This document shows positions 1 through 6,418 of a stretch of DNA of 9,792 nt, one piece after another. Location: contig JBHORD010000039.1 of NCBI GenBank assembly GCA_042408355.1, forward strand, positions 1-9,792, written 5' to 3'. The stretch is from Fen-1038 sp042408355 (lineage in GTDB: Bacteria > Chloroflexota > Anaerolineae > Anaerolineales > Villigracilaceae). The position numbers and the translations under genes are program-made. The stretch's first letter is position 1. Each line of letters starts with the position of its first letter. Under the pieces are notes generated by a model. It made no database searches. It saw only the letters and a list, made by a program, of their open reading frames with translations, and was not told the origin of the DNA.

Positions 1-188
1 CGCGGCTCTGGAACGCTGATCGCCGCCAATTGCATCAGCGGCGTCGGGGAGCCATAATAACTGATTGCCAGGCGTTCGACGAGAGCGGGGTTGGCGCGTC
101 CGGTTCGAATGGCGGCAAGATCGTCGCTCAGGTTTTTGATCGCGCCTTGCATGCGATGTTCTGCGTCTTTCAGAAGGTCTTTAATCAC
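1..188 (-). CDS. frr: Ribosome recycling factor, N-terminal part (cut by window edge)
   Basis: Ribosome recycling factor acts in the cytoplasm with EF-G to split the post-termination ribosome. Only the first 62 codons are present; the gene runs off the left edge. The translation begins M(V)IKDLLKDAEHRMQGAIKNL and continues through IRTGRANPALVERL and YYGSPTPLMQLA, which are the hallmark N-terminal RRF motifs (the RTGRA arginines lie in the three-helix bundle that contacts 23S rRNA). I chose the GTG at 186-188 as start because a GGAGG ribosome binding site (194-198) lies five bases upstream and the N-terminus aligns with the family from that codon. The next internal ATG, at residue 13, would remove conserved helix 1. 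It is the last member of rpsB-tsf-pyrH-frr, separated from pyrH by an unusually long 168-nt gap. Confidence 0.95.
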   Translation of the reverse strand, partial: MIKDLLKDAEHRMQGAIKNLSDDLAAIRTGRANPALVERLAISYYGSPTPLMQLAAISVPEP

Positions 189-356
189 AGCGGCCTCCGG
201 AGAAATTGGTCGCAGTTAAGGATACACTAAAACGGGAAAATATGCTATGGGAGAACAAATGCAGGAGAGTCTTTGCCAGCAAGAAGAGAGACTCTCAAGA
301 ACGCGGAGGAAATGTTAGCCGCGCCGGAGCTTGCGAATGTAAAAAATCAAACGGGC
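189..356 (-). other. pyrH-frr intergenic region with nested inverted repeats
   Basis: This 168-nt non-coding gap lies between pyrH and frr, read on the minus strand. It holds a perfect 8-bp inverted repeat (GAGAGTCT at 265-272, AGACTCTC at 289-296) with a smaller TTGC/GCAA stem inside (273-276, 279-282), and a 5-bp CGCGG/CCGCG pair (302-306, 319-323). No T-run follows on either strand, so it is not a standard intrinsic terminator. I found no convincing promoter for frr; a TATCCT-like -10 near 225 lacks a good -35. It may be an RNA processing or stabilising structure. The role is unknown. Confidence 0.5.
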
Positions 357-1073
357 TTATGCGGTTACAAGAGTGCCGACTCGCTCGCCATGCAGGGCAT
401 TGATCAACGCCTTCGAATCCCATAAGTTAAGAACCAGGATCGGCAAATTATTTTCCATGCACAAGGTGACGGCAGTGCTGTCCATCACTTCAAGGCGGCG
501 ATTCAACACTTCGATATAACTTAATTCGGAGAATTTTTTGGCGTCCGGATTCTTATGCGGATCGGAATCGTACACGCCGTCCACTTTGGTGGCTTTGATC
601 ACCACATCCGCGTCGATCTCGGAGGCGCGCAGCGCCGCGGCGGTGTCGGTTGAAAAGAATGGATTGCCTGTCCCCGCCCCGAAGATTACCACGCGTCCCT
701 TCTCCAAATGGCGGATGGCGCGCCGCCGGATGTACGGCTCAGCCACCGCCCGCATTTCGATGGCGGACATGACACGGGTGTATACATTAATTCTTTCCAG
801 CGCGTCCATCAAGACCATCGAATTCATCACCGTAGCCAACATTCCCATGTAGTCTGCCGTGGAGCGATCCATGCCGCGCTCGAGTCCCTGTTTGCCGCGC
901 CAGAGATTTCCGGCGCCGATGACCATTGCCACTTGCACGCCCATTTCGTAGACTTCCTTCACGCGGCTGGCAATCGATTCGGCTTCATAGACATCAATGC
1001 CATAACCAGACTTTCCGCCCAGCGCCTCTCCGCTAAGCTTGAGCAGAATTCGTTTGTATTTTAGATTGGACAT
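357..1073 (-). CDS. pyrH: UMP kinase (uridylate kinase)
   Basis: Cytoplasmic UMP kinase, which phosphorylates UMP to UDP with ATP in pyrimidine nucleotide synthesis; bacterial enzymes are hexamers of the amino-acid kinase fold. At 238 aa it has the usual length. Visible motifs: KLSGE at residues 12-16 (nucleotide/phosphate loop), GAGNLWRG at 53-60 (family norm GGGNIFRG, so one glycine is alanine here), DYMGMLATVMN from 74, GTGNPFFSTDTAAALRA from 134 (UMP and acceptor site), KATKVDGVYDSDP from 160 and MDSTA at 197-201. The ATG at 1071-1073 follows a strong GGAGGAG site (1081-1087) with seven bases between. It lies 92 nt after tsf, with an intrinsic terminator in the gap, so its transcription must depend on read-through or on a local promoter that I could not firmly place. 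The family is typically regulated by UTP and GTP; that is known of the family, not visible here. Confidence 0.97.
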   Translation of the reverse strand: MSNLKYKRILLKLSGEALGGKSGYGIDVYEAESIASRVKEVYEMGVQVAMVIGAGNLWRGKQGLERGMDRSTADYMGMLATVMNSMVLMDALERINVYTRVMSAIEMRAVAEPYIRRRAIRHLEKGRVVIFGAGTGNPFFSTDTAAALRASEIDADVVIKATKVDGVYDSDPHKNPDAKKFSELSYIEVLNRRLEVMDSTAVTLCMENNLPILVLNLWDSKALINALHGERVGTLVTA

Positions 1074-1129
1074 GAAAAATCTCCTCCGAATAAGATATAC
1101 CCTTCCAAACGTTCCCTGCTGAGAGGTAG

Positions 1130-1157
1130 AAAAAAGGCCAACCGATGGTTGGCCTTT
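1130..1157 (-). terminator. Intrinsic terminator after tsf, inside the rpsB-tsf-pyrH-frr cluster
   Basis: Read on the minus strand, an 11-bp perfect stem (1147-1157 with 1133-1143, core AAGGCCAACC) closes a 3-nt loop (1144-1146) and runs directly into six T residues (complement of A1130-1135). It begins eight bases past the tsf stop codon. This is a canonical Rho-independent terminator for rpsB-tsf, placed just before pyrH. Confidence 0.93.
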
Positions 1158-1165
1158 CCAAATGA

Positions 1166-1774
1166 TTAAACTTCGCGCGTGCTCTCGCCCAATTCCCAGC
1201 GCTGAAAACGGCGCACAATCACATTCTCGCCGATGGCGGCAACGTTCTGCATGATAAGCTTCTCAACCGTCGTGGTCTCATCGCGAATGTACGTCTGGCG
1301 CAGAAGGCATACTTCATCCTTGAACTTTTCGAGGCGCCCTTCGACGATCTTGTCAACGACCGCGCCCGATTTGCCCTCCTCTTTTGCGCGGGCGCGGGCG
1401 ATCTCGGCTTCCCGCTCCAACTCGGAAGCGGGGATGTCTTCGGCTCTGACATATTTTGGCGCGTTGGCCGCTATCTGCAAAGCGATCTCATGCGCCAATG
1501 TACGAAACTGCTCGGAGCGCGCGACGAAATCCGTCTCGCAGTTGACTTCGACCATCACGCCCACGCGTCCGCCTCCGTGAGAATACAATTCGATCGTTCC
1601 ATTCGAGGCTTCACGATCGGCGCGCTTGGCCGCCGTGGCCATGCCCTTTTCGCGCAGCCAATCAACCGCTTTCTGAAAATCGCCGTTCGACTCCTGAAGC
1701 GCCTTGCGGCAATCCAGCACGCCGGCCCCTGTCGCGGCGCGCAATTCTTTGATCATGTCAGCAGTAATTTCCAT
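1166..1774 (-). CDS. tsf: Translation elongation factor Ts (short form)
   Basis: EF-Ts is the guanine nucleotide exchange factor that removes GDP from EF-Tu during translation elongation. The 202-aa product has the N-terminal UBA-like domain (residues 1-45, with LRAATGAGVLDCRKAL at 11-26 and KAVDWLREKG at 35-44), then the core with NCETDFVARSEQF (78-90), whose TDFV segment inserts beside the EF-Tu nucleotide site. A helical KEEGKSGAVVDKIVEGRLEKF segment (131-151) follows. At ~200 aa it is the short, single-core form known from Thermus and found in Chloroflexota, against 283 aa in E. coli; known short forms act as dimers. The ATG at 1772-1774 has a GAGGA site (1781-1785) six bases upstream. 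It sits 26 nt after rpsB, and the transcript ends at the terminator right behind it. Confidence 0.97.
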   Translation of the reverse strand: MEITADMIKELRAATGAGVLDCRKALQESNGDFQKAVDWLREKGMATAAKRADREASNGTIELYSHGGGRVGVMVEVNCETDFVARSEQFRTLAHEIALQIAANAPKYVRAEDIPASELEREAEIARARAKEEGKSGAVVDKIVEGRLEKFKDEVCLLRQTYIRDETTTVEKLIMQNVAAIGENVIVRRFQRWELGESTREV

Positions 1775-1800
1775 TTTCCATCCTCATTCAAAAACACAAA

Positions 1801-2742
1801 CTAATTCCCGGACTCGTCTTCCGTAGAATCTTTATTTTCCATCTCCTCGGCGGATTTCTCTGCAGGCGGTTCGATCTCCGCTGCGGTTTCCTCCGACTTG
1901 CGGGTGGCGCTTAACTTCGCTAAGGTTGCCGCGCCGAGCAGCGCATCTTCGTCAACTTCTTCATCAATGTCAACAACCTTGGGCGTCTTGCGCACGCGCG
2001 TTTTTTCCTGTTTGGCTTCCGCTTCGGCAGGCTTGGCTTCAACCGGTTCTTCGTCCTTGCGCATGGCTTTGCCTTCCAGCACTGCATCGGCGATTTTTGC
2101 AACCAGAAGTTTGATGGCGCGGATCGCGTCGTCGTTTGACGGAATCACATAATCAATACCGACCGGATTGCAGTTCGTATCCACAAGCGCGACCACCGGG
2201 ATGTTTAGCAAATTCGCTTCATGCACCGCCGCATCTTCGCGGCCAACATCCACAACGAAAAGCAAATCCGGCACGCGCTTCATATTTCGGACGCCGGAAA
2301 GCCGAATCTCCAGGCGATCAATCTCACGCTGAATCAGCAGGCCTTCCTTCTTGGTCAGCTTGTTGATTTCACCGCTGTCGCGCAATTGTTCAAGGCGCTC
2401 GAGTTCCTGAATGCGAGCATACATCGTTGACCAATTGGTCAACATGCCGCCCAGCCAGCGCTCCGTGACGTATGGCATTCCCGCGCGCATCGCTTCCTCT
2501 TTGACAGTTTCCTGCGCCTGGCGCTTGGTGCCAACGAACAGCACGATTCCGCCATTCGCCACCGTATCGCGGACCACGTTATAGGCCTGATTCAACAATT
2601 TCACCGTTTGCTGTAAATCAATGATATGGATTCCGTTACGCTCGGTGAAGATATACGGCTTCATACGCGGATCCCACTTGTTGGTACGATGACCGAAGTG
2701 AACGCCGCTTTCGAGCAAAGCCTTCATGGATATAACAGACAT
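1801..2742 (-). CDS. rpsB: 30S ribosomal protein S2 with long acidic C-terminal tail
   Basis: Ribosomal protein uS2, which binds late to the 30S head near the platform and is needed for S1 binding in bacteria that have it. The 313-aa product starts MSVISMKALLESGVHFGHRT and contains TKRQAQETV (72-80), RWLGGMLTN (95-103), VPDLLFVVDV (157-166), IPVVALVDTNCNP (181-193) and IPSNDDA (200-206), all typical of S2. The conserved fold ends near residue 225. The remaining ~88 residues are a low-complexity, Glu/Lys/Ala-rich, mostly acidic tail that E. coli S2 (241 aa) lacks. I chose the ATG at 2740-2742 because an AGGAG site (2747-2751) lies four bases upstream; the same frame stays open to 2769, but that extension would absorb the ribosome binding site and is not conserved. 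It is the first gene of the cluster. Confidence 0.97.
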   Translation of the reverse strand: MSVISMKALLESGVHFGHRTNKWDPRMKPYIFTERNGIHIIDLQQTVKLLNQAYNVVRDTVANGGIVLFVGTKRQAQETVKEEAMRAGMPYVTERWLGGMLTNWSTMYARIQELERLEQLRDSGEINKLTKKEGLLIQREIDRLEIRLSGVRNMKRVPDLLFVVDVGREDAAVHEANLLNIPVVALVDTNCNPVGIDYVIPSNDDAIRAIKLLVAKIADAVLEGKAMRKDEEPVEAKPAEAEAKQEKTRVRKTPKVVDIDEEVDEDALLGAATLAKLSATRKSEETAAEIEPPAEKSAEEMENKDSTEDESGN

Positions 2743-2897
2743 TTTTCTCCTGCAAGTCCCGTTCCCCATACGCGCAGAATCGTTACTGGCGCGGAACGGA
2801 GTGAGTTTAGCGGGGATACAGACCCGCTCAGGGATGCTTGATGCCCATCCCAGGCAAGATAGGCGCCGCCCGCTTTAGAGATGATCGCGCGGCACGG
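2743..2897 (-). promoter_or_regulatory. Structured 5' leader of rpsB (possible autoregulatory element)
   Basis: Read on the minus strand this ~155-nt leader folds on paper into three successive hairpins. The first is GGGATG/CATCCC (2831-2836 with 2846-2851). The second is AGCGGG/CCCGCT (2809-2814 with 2823-2828, loop 8). The third is CCGTTCC/GGAACGG (2759-2765 with 2793-2799), enclosing an inner GCGC/GCGC stem (2772-2775 with 2789-2792) and a 6-nt bulge. The third ends eight bases before the AGGAG site, so it could control ribosome access. Leader-mediated autoregulation of rpsB by S2 is established in enterobacteria; that this leader works the same way is inference. Confidence 0.45.
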
Positions 2898-2903
2898 CGC
2901 AGG

Positions 2904-2937
2904 AGTATACCACAAAAATATTCGCATCCCTTTTCAA
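2904..2937 (-). promoter_or_regulatory. Promoter of the rpsB cluster (extended -10)
   Basis: On the minus strand the sequence reads TGGTATACT at 2912-2904: a five-of-six -10 hexamer TATACT with the extended TG motif. A TTGAAA hexamer (2937-2932) lies upstream, but 22 bases from the -10, which is too far for a normal -35, so activity probably rests on the extended -10. The start would fall near 2897, giving a leader of ~155 nt. Confidence 0.5.
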
Positions 2938-3025
2938 CGGCGCGCCGAACTTCATACGCCATGAAAACAAAAAAGCGGCGAACAACTCCATTTAAGCCAA
3001 TTCCGGCGTAAGTCTAAGTAGCCGG

Positions 3026-3054
3026 TCGAAACAGATTATAAGACATGATACACT
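3026..3054 (+). promoter_or_regulatory. Candidate promoter of the glycosyltransferase gene
   Basis: TCGAAA (3026-3031, four of six matches to -35), a 17-bp spacer, and TACACT (3049-3054, four of six) preceded by an extended TG (3046-3047). The transcript would start near 3061, ~70 nt before the ATG. Matches are modest, but spacing and the TG motif are right. Confidence 0.4.
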
Positions 3055-3132
3055 TTTGATATGCGAACCGTATACCACTCAAGCCAAAAGAATTAGCCGA
3101 AATTAAGAAAGCCATTTGGACAGGAAATTAAA

Positions 3133-4626
3133 ATGAACGAGGCTGGCATTGCCTTGGGAATTCTATATCTGGCAATTCTGATGGGGCTGGCGGTCTATGG
3201 CTTGAGCAACCTTGTGACGGCATGCCTCTTCCTGATTGCGAAACAAAAATTATCCGACGAACCGGAAATCCCCGCGCCGGCAGAATGGCCGCGCGTCACC
3301 GTTCAGCTTCCCATCTTCAATGAAAAATACACATTCGAGCGCTTACTGGGCGCAATCACGCATTTGGATTATCCGCGCGACCGACTCCAGATTCAGGTTC
3401 TGGACGATTCGACCGACGACACATCCCTGCTGTCGGCGCGTTTGGTGGAAGAAAGCCGCGCCCGCGGCTTCAACATCCAATGGCTGCACCGAACGGATCG
3501 TTCCGGATACAAAGCGGGCGCGCTCGAAAGGGGCCTGGCCCTGGCGGACGGTGAATTCATCGCCATCTTCGACGCGGACTTCCTCCCCGAGCCGGACTGG
3601 TTGAAAAAAACAATCCCATATTTTCAAGATGCAAAATTGGGTTGTCTACAAACCCGTTGGGGACATACAAACCGGAAATACAACTCGTTGACGTTGGCCC
3701 AGGCGCTTGCCATTGACGGTCACTTTATCGTCGAGCAGACCGTGCGTTCGCGCAACGGATTGTTTCTCAACTTCAACGGCACTGCCGGCCTGTGGCGGCG
3801 ATCCTGCATCGAGGAGGCGGGCGGCTGGCAATCCGATACATTGACGGAGGACCTCGACCTGAGTTATCGCGCCCAACTGCGCGGCTGGCGGATTGGATAC
3901 GCGCCCAACATTGTCGTCCGCGCAGAATTGCCGGCTTATGTCGAGGCGTTCAAGAAACAACAATTTCGGTGGGCAAAAGGCACCTTTCAGGTCGTCAGAA
4001 AAATTCTTCCCGATCTGTTACGAAAACCAGATCTGCCCTGGCGCGTAAAGATTGCCGCGTTCCTGCATCTCACCGGTTATTTTGTACATCCGCTGATGGT
4101 TGCATTGCTGCTGATCACATTGCCGGTGGGATGGTTCGCTCCATATTTCTTTAACGTATTGCCAGTATCCATGATTGCGATGTTTGGCCCGCCGCTTTTG
4201 TATGCCGTTGCCCGGACCTCAGAGGCGCCTTCGACAAAGGAACGCATTCAGGTTCTGCCGCTGTTGACCATTCTGGGCTTCGGCATCTCGCTCAGCACAG
4301 CCATCGGCGTAATGGAAGGATTGTTTGGCAAAGGCGGCGACTTCGTCCGAACGCCCAAATTCAATTTGAGCGACAAGGACCGCACAAGGCCCGCGCTGGA
4401 CGGCGCGTATATGCCCCGTATCAACCCCATTGTCTTTGCCGAAACCGGCCTGGGCGGCTATGCTTTGCTGACTATTTTCAACCTCGCGCCTTATATGGGC
4501 TGGAAAATCGTCCCATGGATGACGATCTATTCGCTCGGCTATTTTTACGTTGCCGGACTGAATCTCATCCAACATTGGCAGGTTCTATTACGGCATGTTC
4601 CAACGGCCGCCAAGCAAAGTATATGA
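3133..4626 (+). CDS. Membrane-bound family 2 glycosyltransferase (processive, cellulose-synthase-like)
   Basis: An inner-membrane GT2 glycosyltransferase of 497 aa. One N-terminal membrane helix (residues ~8-36) is followed by a cytosolic GT-A catalytic domain (~50-300) with the D,D,D,QxxRW signature: VLDDSTDD (89-96), the metal-binding DAD at 147-149, TED at 238-240 (catalytic base region) and QQFRW at 276-280. A C-terminal block of about four hydrophobic segments follows (~307-335, 342-360, 372-396, 437-480), interrupted by GGDFVRTPKFN (401-411), a loop common in the CslA-like/processive branch. The QxxRW motif normally indicates polymer synthesis with coupled export, so a beta-linked glycan or a glycolipid is likely; the donor and product cannot be told from sequence. 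No partner (cyclic-di-GMP PilZ domain, BcsB-like subunit) is seen here. The ATG has an AGGA site (3122-3125) seven bases upstream. It stands alone on the plus strand, between rpsB and dnaA. Confidence 0.9.
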   Translation: MNEAGIALGILYLAILMGLAVYGLSNLVTACLFLIAKQKLSDEPEIPAPAEWPRVTVQLPIFNEKYTFERLLGAITHLDYPRDRLQIQVLDDSTDDTSLLSARLVEESRARGFNIQWLHRTDRSGYKAGALERGLALADGEFIAIFDADFLPEPDWLKKTIPYFQDAKLGCLQTRWGHTNRKYNSLTLAQALAIDGHFIVEQTVRSRNGLFLNFNGTAGLWRRSCIEEAGGWQSDTLTEDLDLSYRAQLRGWRIGYAPNIVVRAELPAYVEAFKKQQFRWAKGTFQVVRKILPDLLRKPDLPWRVKIAAFLHLTGYFVHPLMVALLLITLPVGWFAPYFFNVLPVSMIAMFGPPLLYAVARTSEAPSTKERIQVLPLLTILGFGISLSTAIGVMEGLFGKGGDFVRTPKFNLSDKDRTRPALDGAYMPRINPIVFAETGLGGYALLTIFNLAPYMGWKIVPWMTIYSLGYFYVAGLNLIQHWQVLLRHVPTAAKQSI

Positions 4627-4657
4627 AAGACAGTCCCGAAGTCGGGACTGTCTTTTT
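4626..4657 (+). terminator. Terminator shared by glycosyltransferase and convergent dnaA
   Basis: A 13-bp perfect stem (AAAGACAGTCCCG at 4626-4638 with 4643-4655), loop AAGT, then a T-run (4653-4657). The last base of the plus-strand TGA (4624-4626) is the first base of the stem, and the minus-strand dnaA stop (4657-4659) touches the other end. It is strong on the plus strand. On the minus strand the stem is the same, but the T-run is only three bases, so it may work in both directions. Confidence 0.92.
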
Positions 4658-6000
4658 CAAATCACTGCGGCCTGCCCGTATAACTGTTGTTTTATATTGA
4701 TGATTCGTTTTCGCAGATCGGGCTTGGTCTCGATTTCGTTGCTGATCTTCTCGATGGCGTACATGACAGTTGTGTGATCGCGTCCGCCCAGCACTTCGCC
4801 AATCTGCGGGAGCGACGAATCGGTTTCCTTGCGCAGGAGATACATTGCCACCTGGCGCGGCTCCGCCACCTTCTGTGAGCGGTCACGGCCAAGCAAAGCA
4901 TCCACCGTAGTCTGCCATTCGCGGGCGACCAGTTCAATCACTTTTTCCGGCATAACATTTTGGCGCTGAGGCAGTAAATCAGCGAGCGCCGCCTCAACCA
5001 GCTGCGGCGTCAACGATTGGCCGCTCAAATCGGCATACGCAATAATTCGATTCAACGCGCCTTCCAATTCACGGATATTGGATTGGACGCGCCGGGCAAT
5101 CATTTCCAGAATCTCATCCGGGATGAAGCGGCCTGTGCGTTCCGCCTTGGCGCGCAAAATTGCCAGACGAGTCTCAAGGTCGGGCGGCTGGATGTCCGCC
5201 GCCAGTCCCCATTCGAAACGGGAGCGCAGGCGTTCCTCCAGCGTAACCAACGCTTTCGGCGGCCGATCCGATGAGACGATGATCTGTTTGTCCTGCCCGT
5301 GCAGTGTGTTGAACGTATGAAAAAATTCTTCCTGCGTGCTTTCCTTGCCCGCAATAAATTGAATATCATCAATCAACAAAACATCAATTGAACGGTATTT
5401 CTCGCGGAATGCCTGCGTGGTGTGCGTGCGAATTGCATTGATCAGATCGTTTGTAAATTCTTCGGATGAAACATACAACACGTTCAAGCCGCGCGCGTAA
5501 CAGGCGTTGCCGATGGCGTGAAGCAAATGAGTTTTTCCCAGCCCGACTCCCCCATAAAGAAAAAGCGGATTGTACGCGCGCGCCGGCTTTTCCGCCACAG
5601 CCTGACAGGCCGCGTGCGCAAGGCGATTGCCCGAACCAACGACGAACGTATCGAACGTATAACGTGTGTTAAGCGACGAATTATGCGGACGCGATTCGCC
5701 TGCTTCATTCTGGATCGGAGCAGCGGGTTCCGCTTCGAGGGCTTCAACCTCTTCGCCTTGCGCCACAACGAAATTAACCGCCACATTGGCGTTGAGTACG
5801 CCCACCAAAAGACGGCTCACTGTGCTGGCAAGCCGGCTGTCGAGCCAATCGCGAGCATAAGCATTCGGGACGCCGATGGTGAGCGTGCCGTTTTCGTACG
5901 AAAGAGGGTATGTATCGCGCACCCAGGTATCAAACGAAGCCTTTGGCATTTCCATCTGGAGCTGTCCAAGCACAGATTGCCATGCCTGTTTTGCATTCAT
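4657..6000 (-). CDS. dnaA: Chromosomal replication initiator protein DnaA
   Basis: DnaA binds DnaA boxes at oriC, oligomerises with ATP and melts the origin. This 447-aa protein has all four domains. Domain I is residues 1-~80 (WQSVLGQLQMEMPKASFDTWV, helicase/DnaA contacts). Domain II is a short acidic linker (~81-110). Domain III is the AAA+ core (~111-345), with Walker A GGVGLGKT (150-157, K156), Walker B LLLIDDIQF (207-215), sensor 1 IIVSSDRPP (240-248), the box VII arginines in ERLRSRFEWG (256-265) and sensor 2 R310 in SNIRELEGALNR. Domain IV (~350-447) carries RQVAMYLLR (382-390) and the box-recognition motif GGRDHTTV (405-412). The ATG at 5998-6000 has an AGGAA site (6008-6012) seven bases upstream. 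dnaN is not downstream, unlike the common dnaA-dnaN order, and the region upstream shows no clear DnaA boxes. Confidence 0.98.
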   Translation of the reverse strand: MNAKQAWQSVLGQLQMEMPKASFDTWVRDTYPLSYENGTLTIGVPNAYARDWLDSRLASTVSRLLVGVLNANVAVNFVVAQGEEVEALEAEPAAPIQNEAGESRPHNSSLNTRYTFDTFVVGSGNRLAHAACQAVAEKPARAYNPLFLYGGVGLGKTHLLHAIGNACYARGLNVLYVSSEEFTNDLINAIRTHTTQAFREKYRSIDVLLIDDIQFIAGKESTQEEFFHTFNTLHGQDKQIIVSSDRPPKALVTLEERLRSRFEWGLAADIQPPDLETRLAILRAKAERTGRFIPDEILEMIARRVQSNIRELEGALNRIIAYADLSGQSLTPQLVEAALADLLPQRQNVMPEKVIELVAREWQTTVDALLGRDRSQKVAEPRQVAMYLLRKETDSSLPQIGEVLGGRDHTTVMYAIEKISNEIETKPDLRKRIINIKQQLYGQAAVI

Positions 6001-6148
6001 AGTCCACTTCCTGACGAAATATAAAATAGGAGATATTAAACTAACCCGTCTTCATTCCACGGCTTAGTGGGAAGAAAATTATGATGTTGAGATCAACAAA
6101 CTTTCAGGAATTCGAGATGTGATTTAGCGCCACATCTATCTCTCAGCG
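6001..6148 (-). promoter_or_regulatory. Structured 5' leader of dnaA
   Basis: The ~148-nt leader between the predicted start (~6149) and the dnaA ATG contains inverted repeats: AGATGTG/CACATCT (6115-6121 with 6131-6137, 9-nt loop), right at the 5' end of the transcript, and TGTTGA-GA-TCAACA (6085-6098), which is also a 14-bp operator-like palindrome. A weaker TTCCAC/GTGGGAA pairing lies near 6054-6073. No known riboswitch consensus was recognised. Regulatory meaning is inference. Confidence 0.35.
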
Positions 6149-6156
6149 TCCCGCCT

Positions 6157-6186
6157 ATTCTAGCAGAAATGCTTCATAATAAACAA
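6157..6186 (-). promoter_or_regulatory. Promoter of dnaA
   Basis: On the minus strand: TTGTTT (-35, complement of 6181-6186), an 18-bp spacer, and TAGAAT (-10, complement of 6157-6162) preceded by TGC, an extended -10. The start is predicted near 6149. This is the best sigma-70-type match in the gap. A weaker TATAAA near 6278-6283 lacks a good -35. Confidence 0.6.
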
Positions 6187-6259
6187 CACTTTTCACCTAC
6201 GGCAAGTTAAAAAGTTCTGTTTTTTTAAGATTGGCCAATGTTAAAAAATCACCGTGCAA

Positions 6260-6346
6260 CGGATGAAATAATCCGCTATTTATAGAACTGGCGTTTCAGC
6301 CAGAGAAACGAGGCGCCATAGAAGTCCCCCCCACATATGGGGCTTC
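6260..6346. repeat. Cluster of short hairpins upstream of dnaA
   Basis: Three inverted repeats occur in 87 nt: CGGAT/ATCCG (6260-6264 with 6271-6275); CTGGC/GCCAG (6288-6292 with 6299-6303), overlapping the competing pair CGTTTC/GAAACG (6292-6297 with 6305-6310); and CCCCA/TGGGG (6329-6333 with 6338-6342), extended by GAAG/CTTC (6321-6324 with 6343-6346). The overlapping pairs could switch between two folds. No known RNA family was recognised, and it is uncertain which strand, if any, is transcribed. Confidence 0.4.
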
Positions 6347-6382
6347 ACAAGTTTTATGGTCATATATCTCTGAACGCGCGTT

Positions 6383-6418
6383 AAAAAAATCGGCCGCGAA
6401 AGTTTTCATTTTCGCGGC
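6383..6418 (-). terminator. Terminator downstream of the histidine kinase
   Basis: Read on the minus strand: a 9-bp perfect stem GCCGCGAAA/TTTCGCGGC (6418-6410 with 6401-6393), an 8-nt loop, three bases, then seven T residues (complement of A6383-6389). It lies ~55 nt past the kinase stop codon and fits termination of that transcript before the dnaA promoter. Confidence 0.8.

Larger units (their letters stand above)
2743..3132. other. 390-nt divergent intergenic region, rpsB / glycosyltransferase
   Basis: This gap without a gene holds the rpsB leader (2743-2897), the minus-strand rpsB promoter (2904-2937), a segment with no recognisable element (about 2938-3002), a 5-bp CCGGC/GCCGG inverted repeat (3003-3007 with 3021-3025) just upstream of the plus-strand -35 hexamer, the plus-strand promoter (3026-3054), and a ~70-nt glycosyltransferase leader. 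No tRNA, small RNA family or credible small coding frame was recognised. Confidence 0.6.

Noticed and set aside
206..403. Small plus-strand frame across the pyrH-frr gap
   Set aside because: It overlaps the end of pyrH in antisense and shows no recognisable domain. A GGAGGAAATG nearby (plus strand, about 305-314) also leads only into an antisense frame.
2743..2769. Nine-codon N-terminal extension of rpsB
   Set aside because: It would place the AGGAG ribosome binding site inside the coding region and adds residues not conserved in S2; the ATG at 2742 fits the family.
5518..6024. 168-codon open frame on the plus strand opposite dnaA
   Set aside because: It lies wholly opposite the conserved dnaA coding sequence, has no family resemblance and no good ribosome binding site. 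It is a shadow frame of the GC-rich gene.
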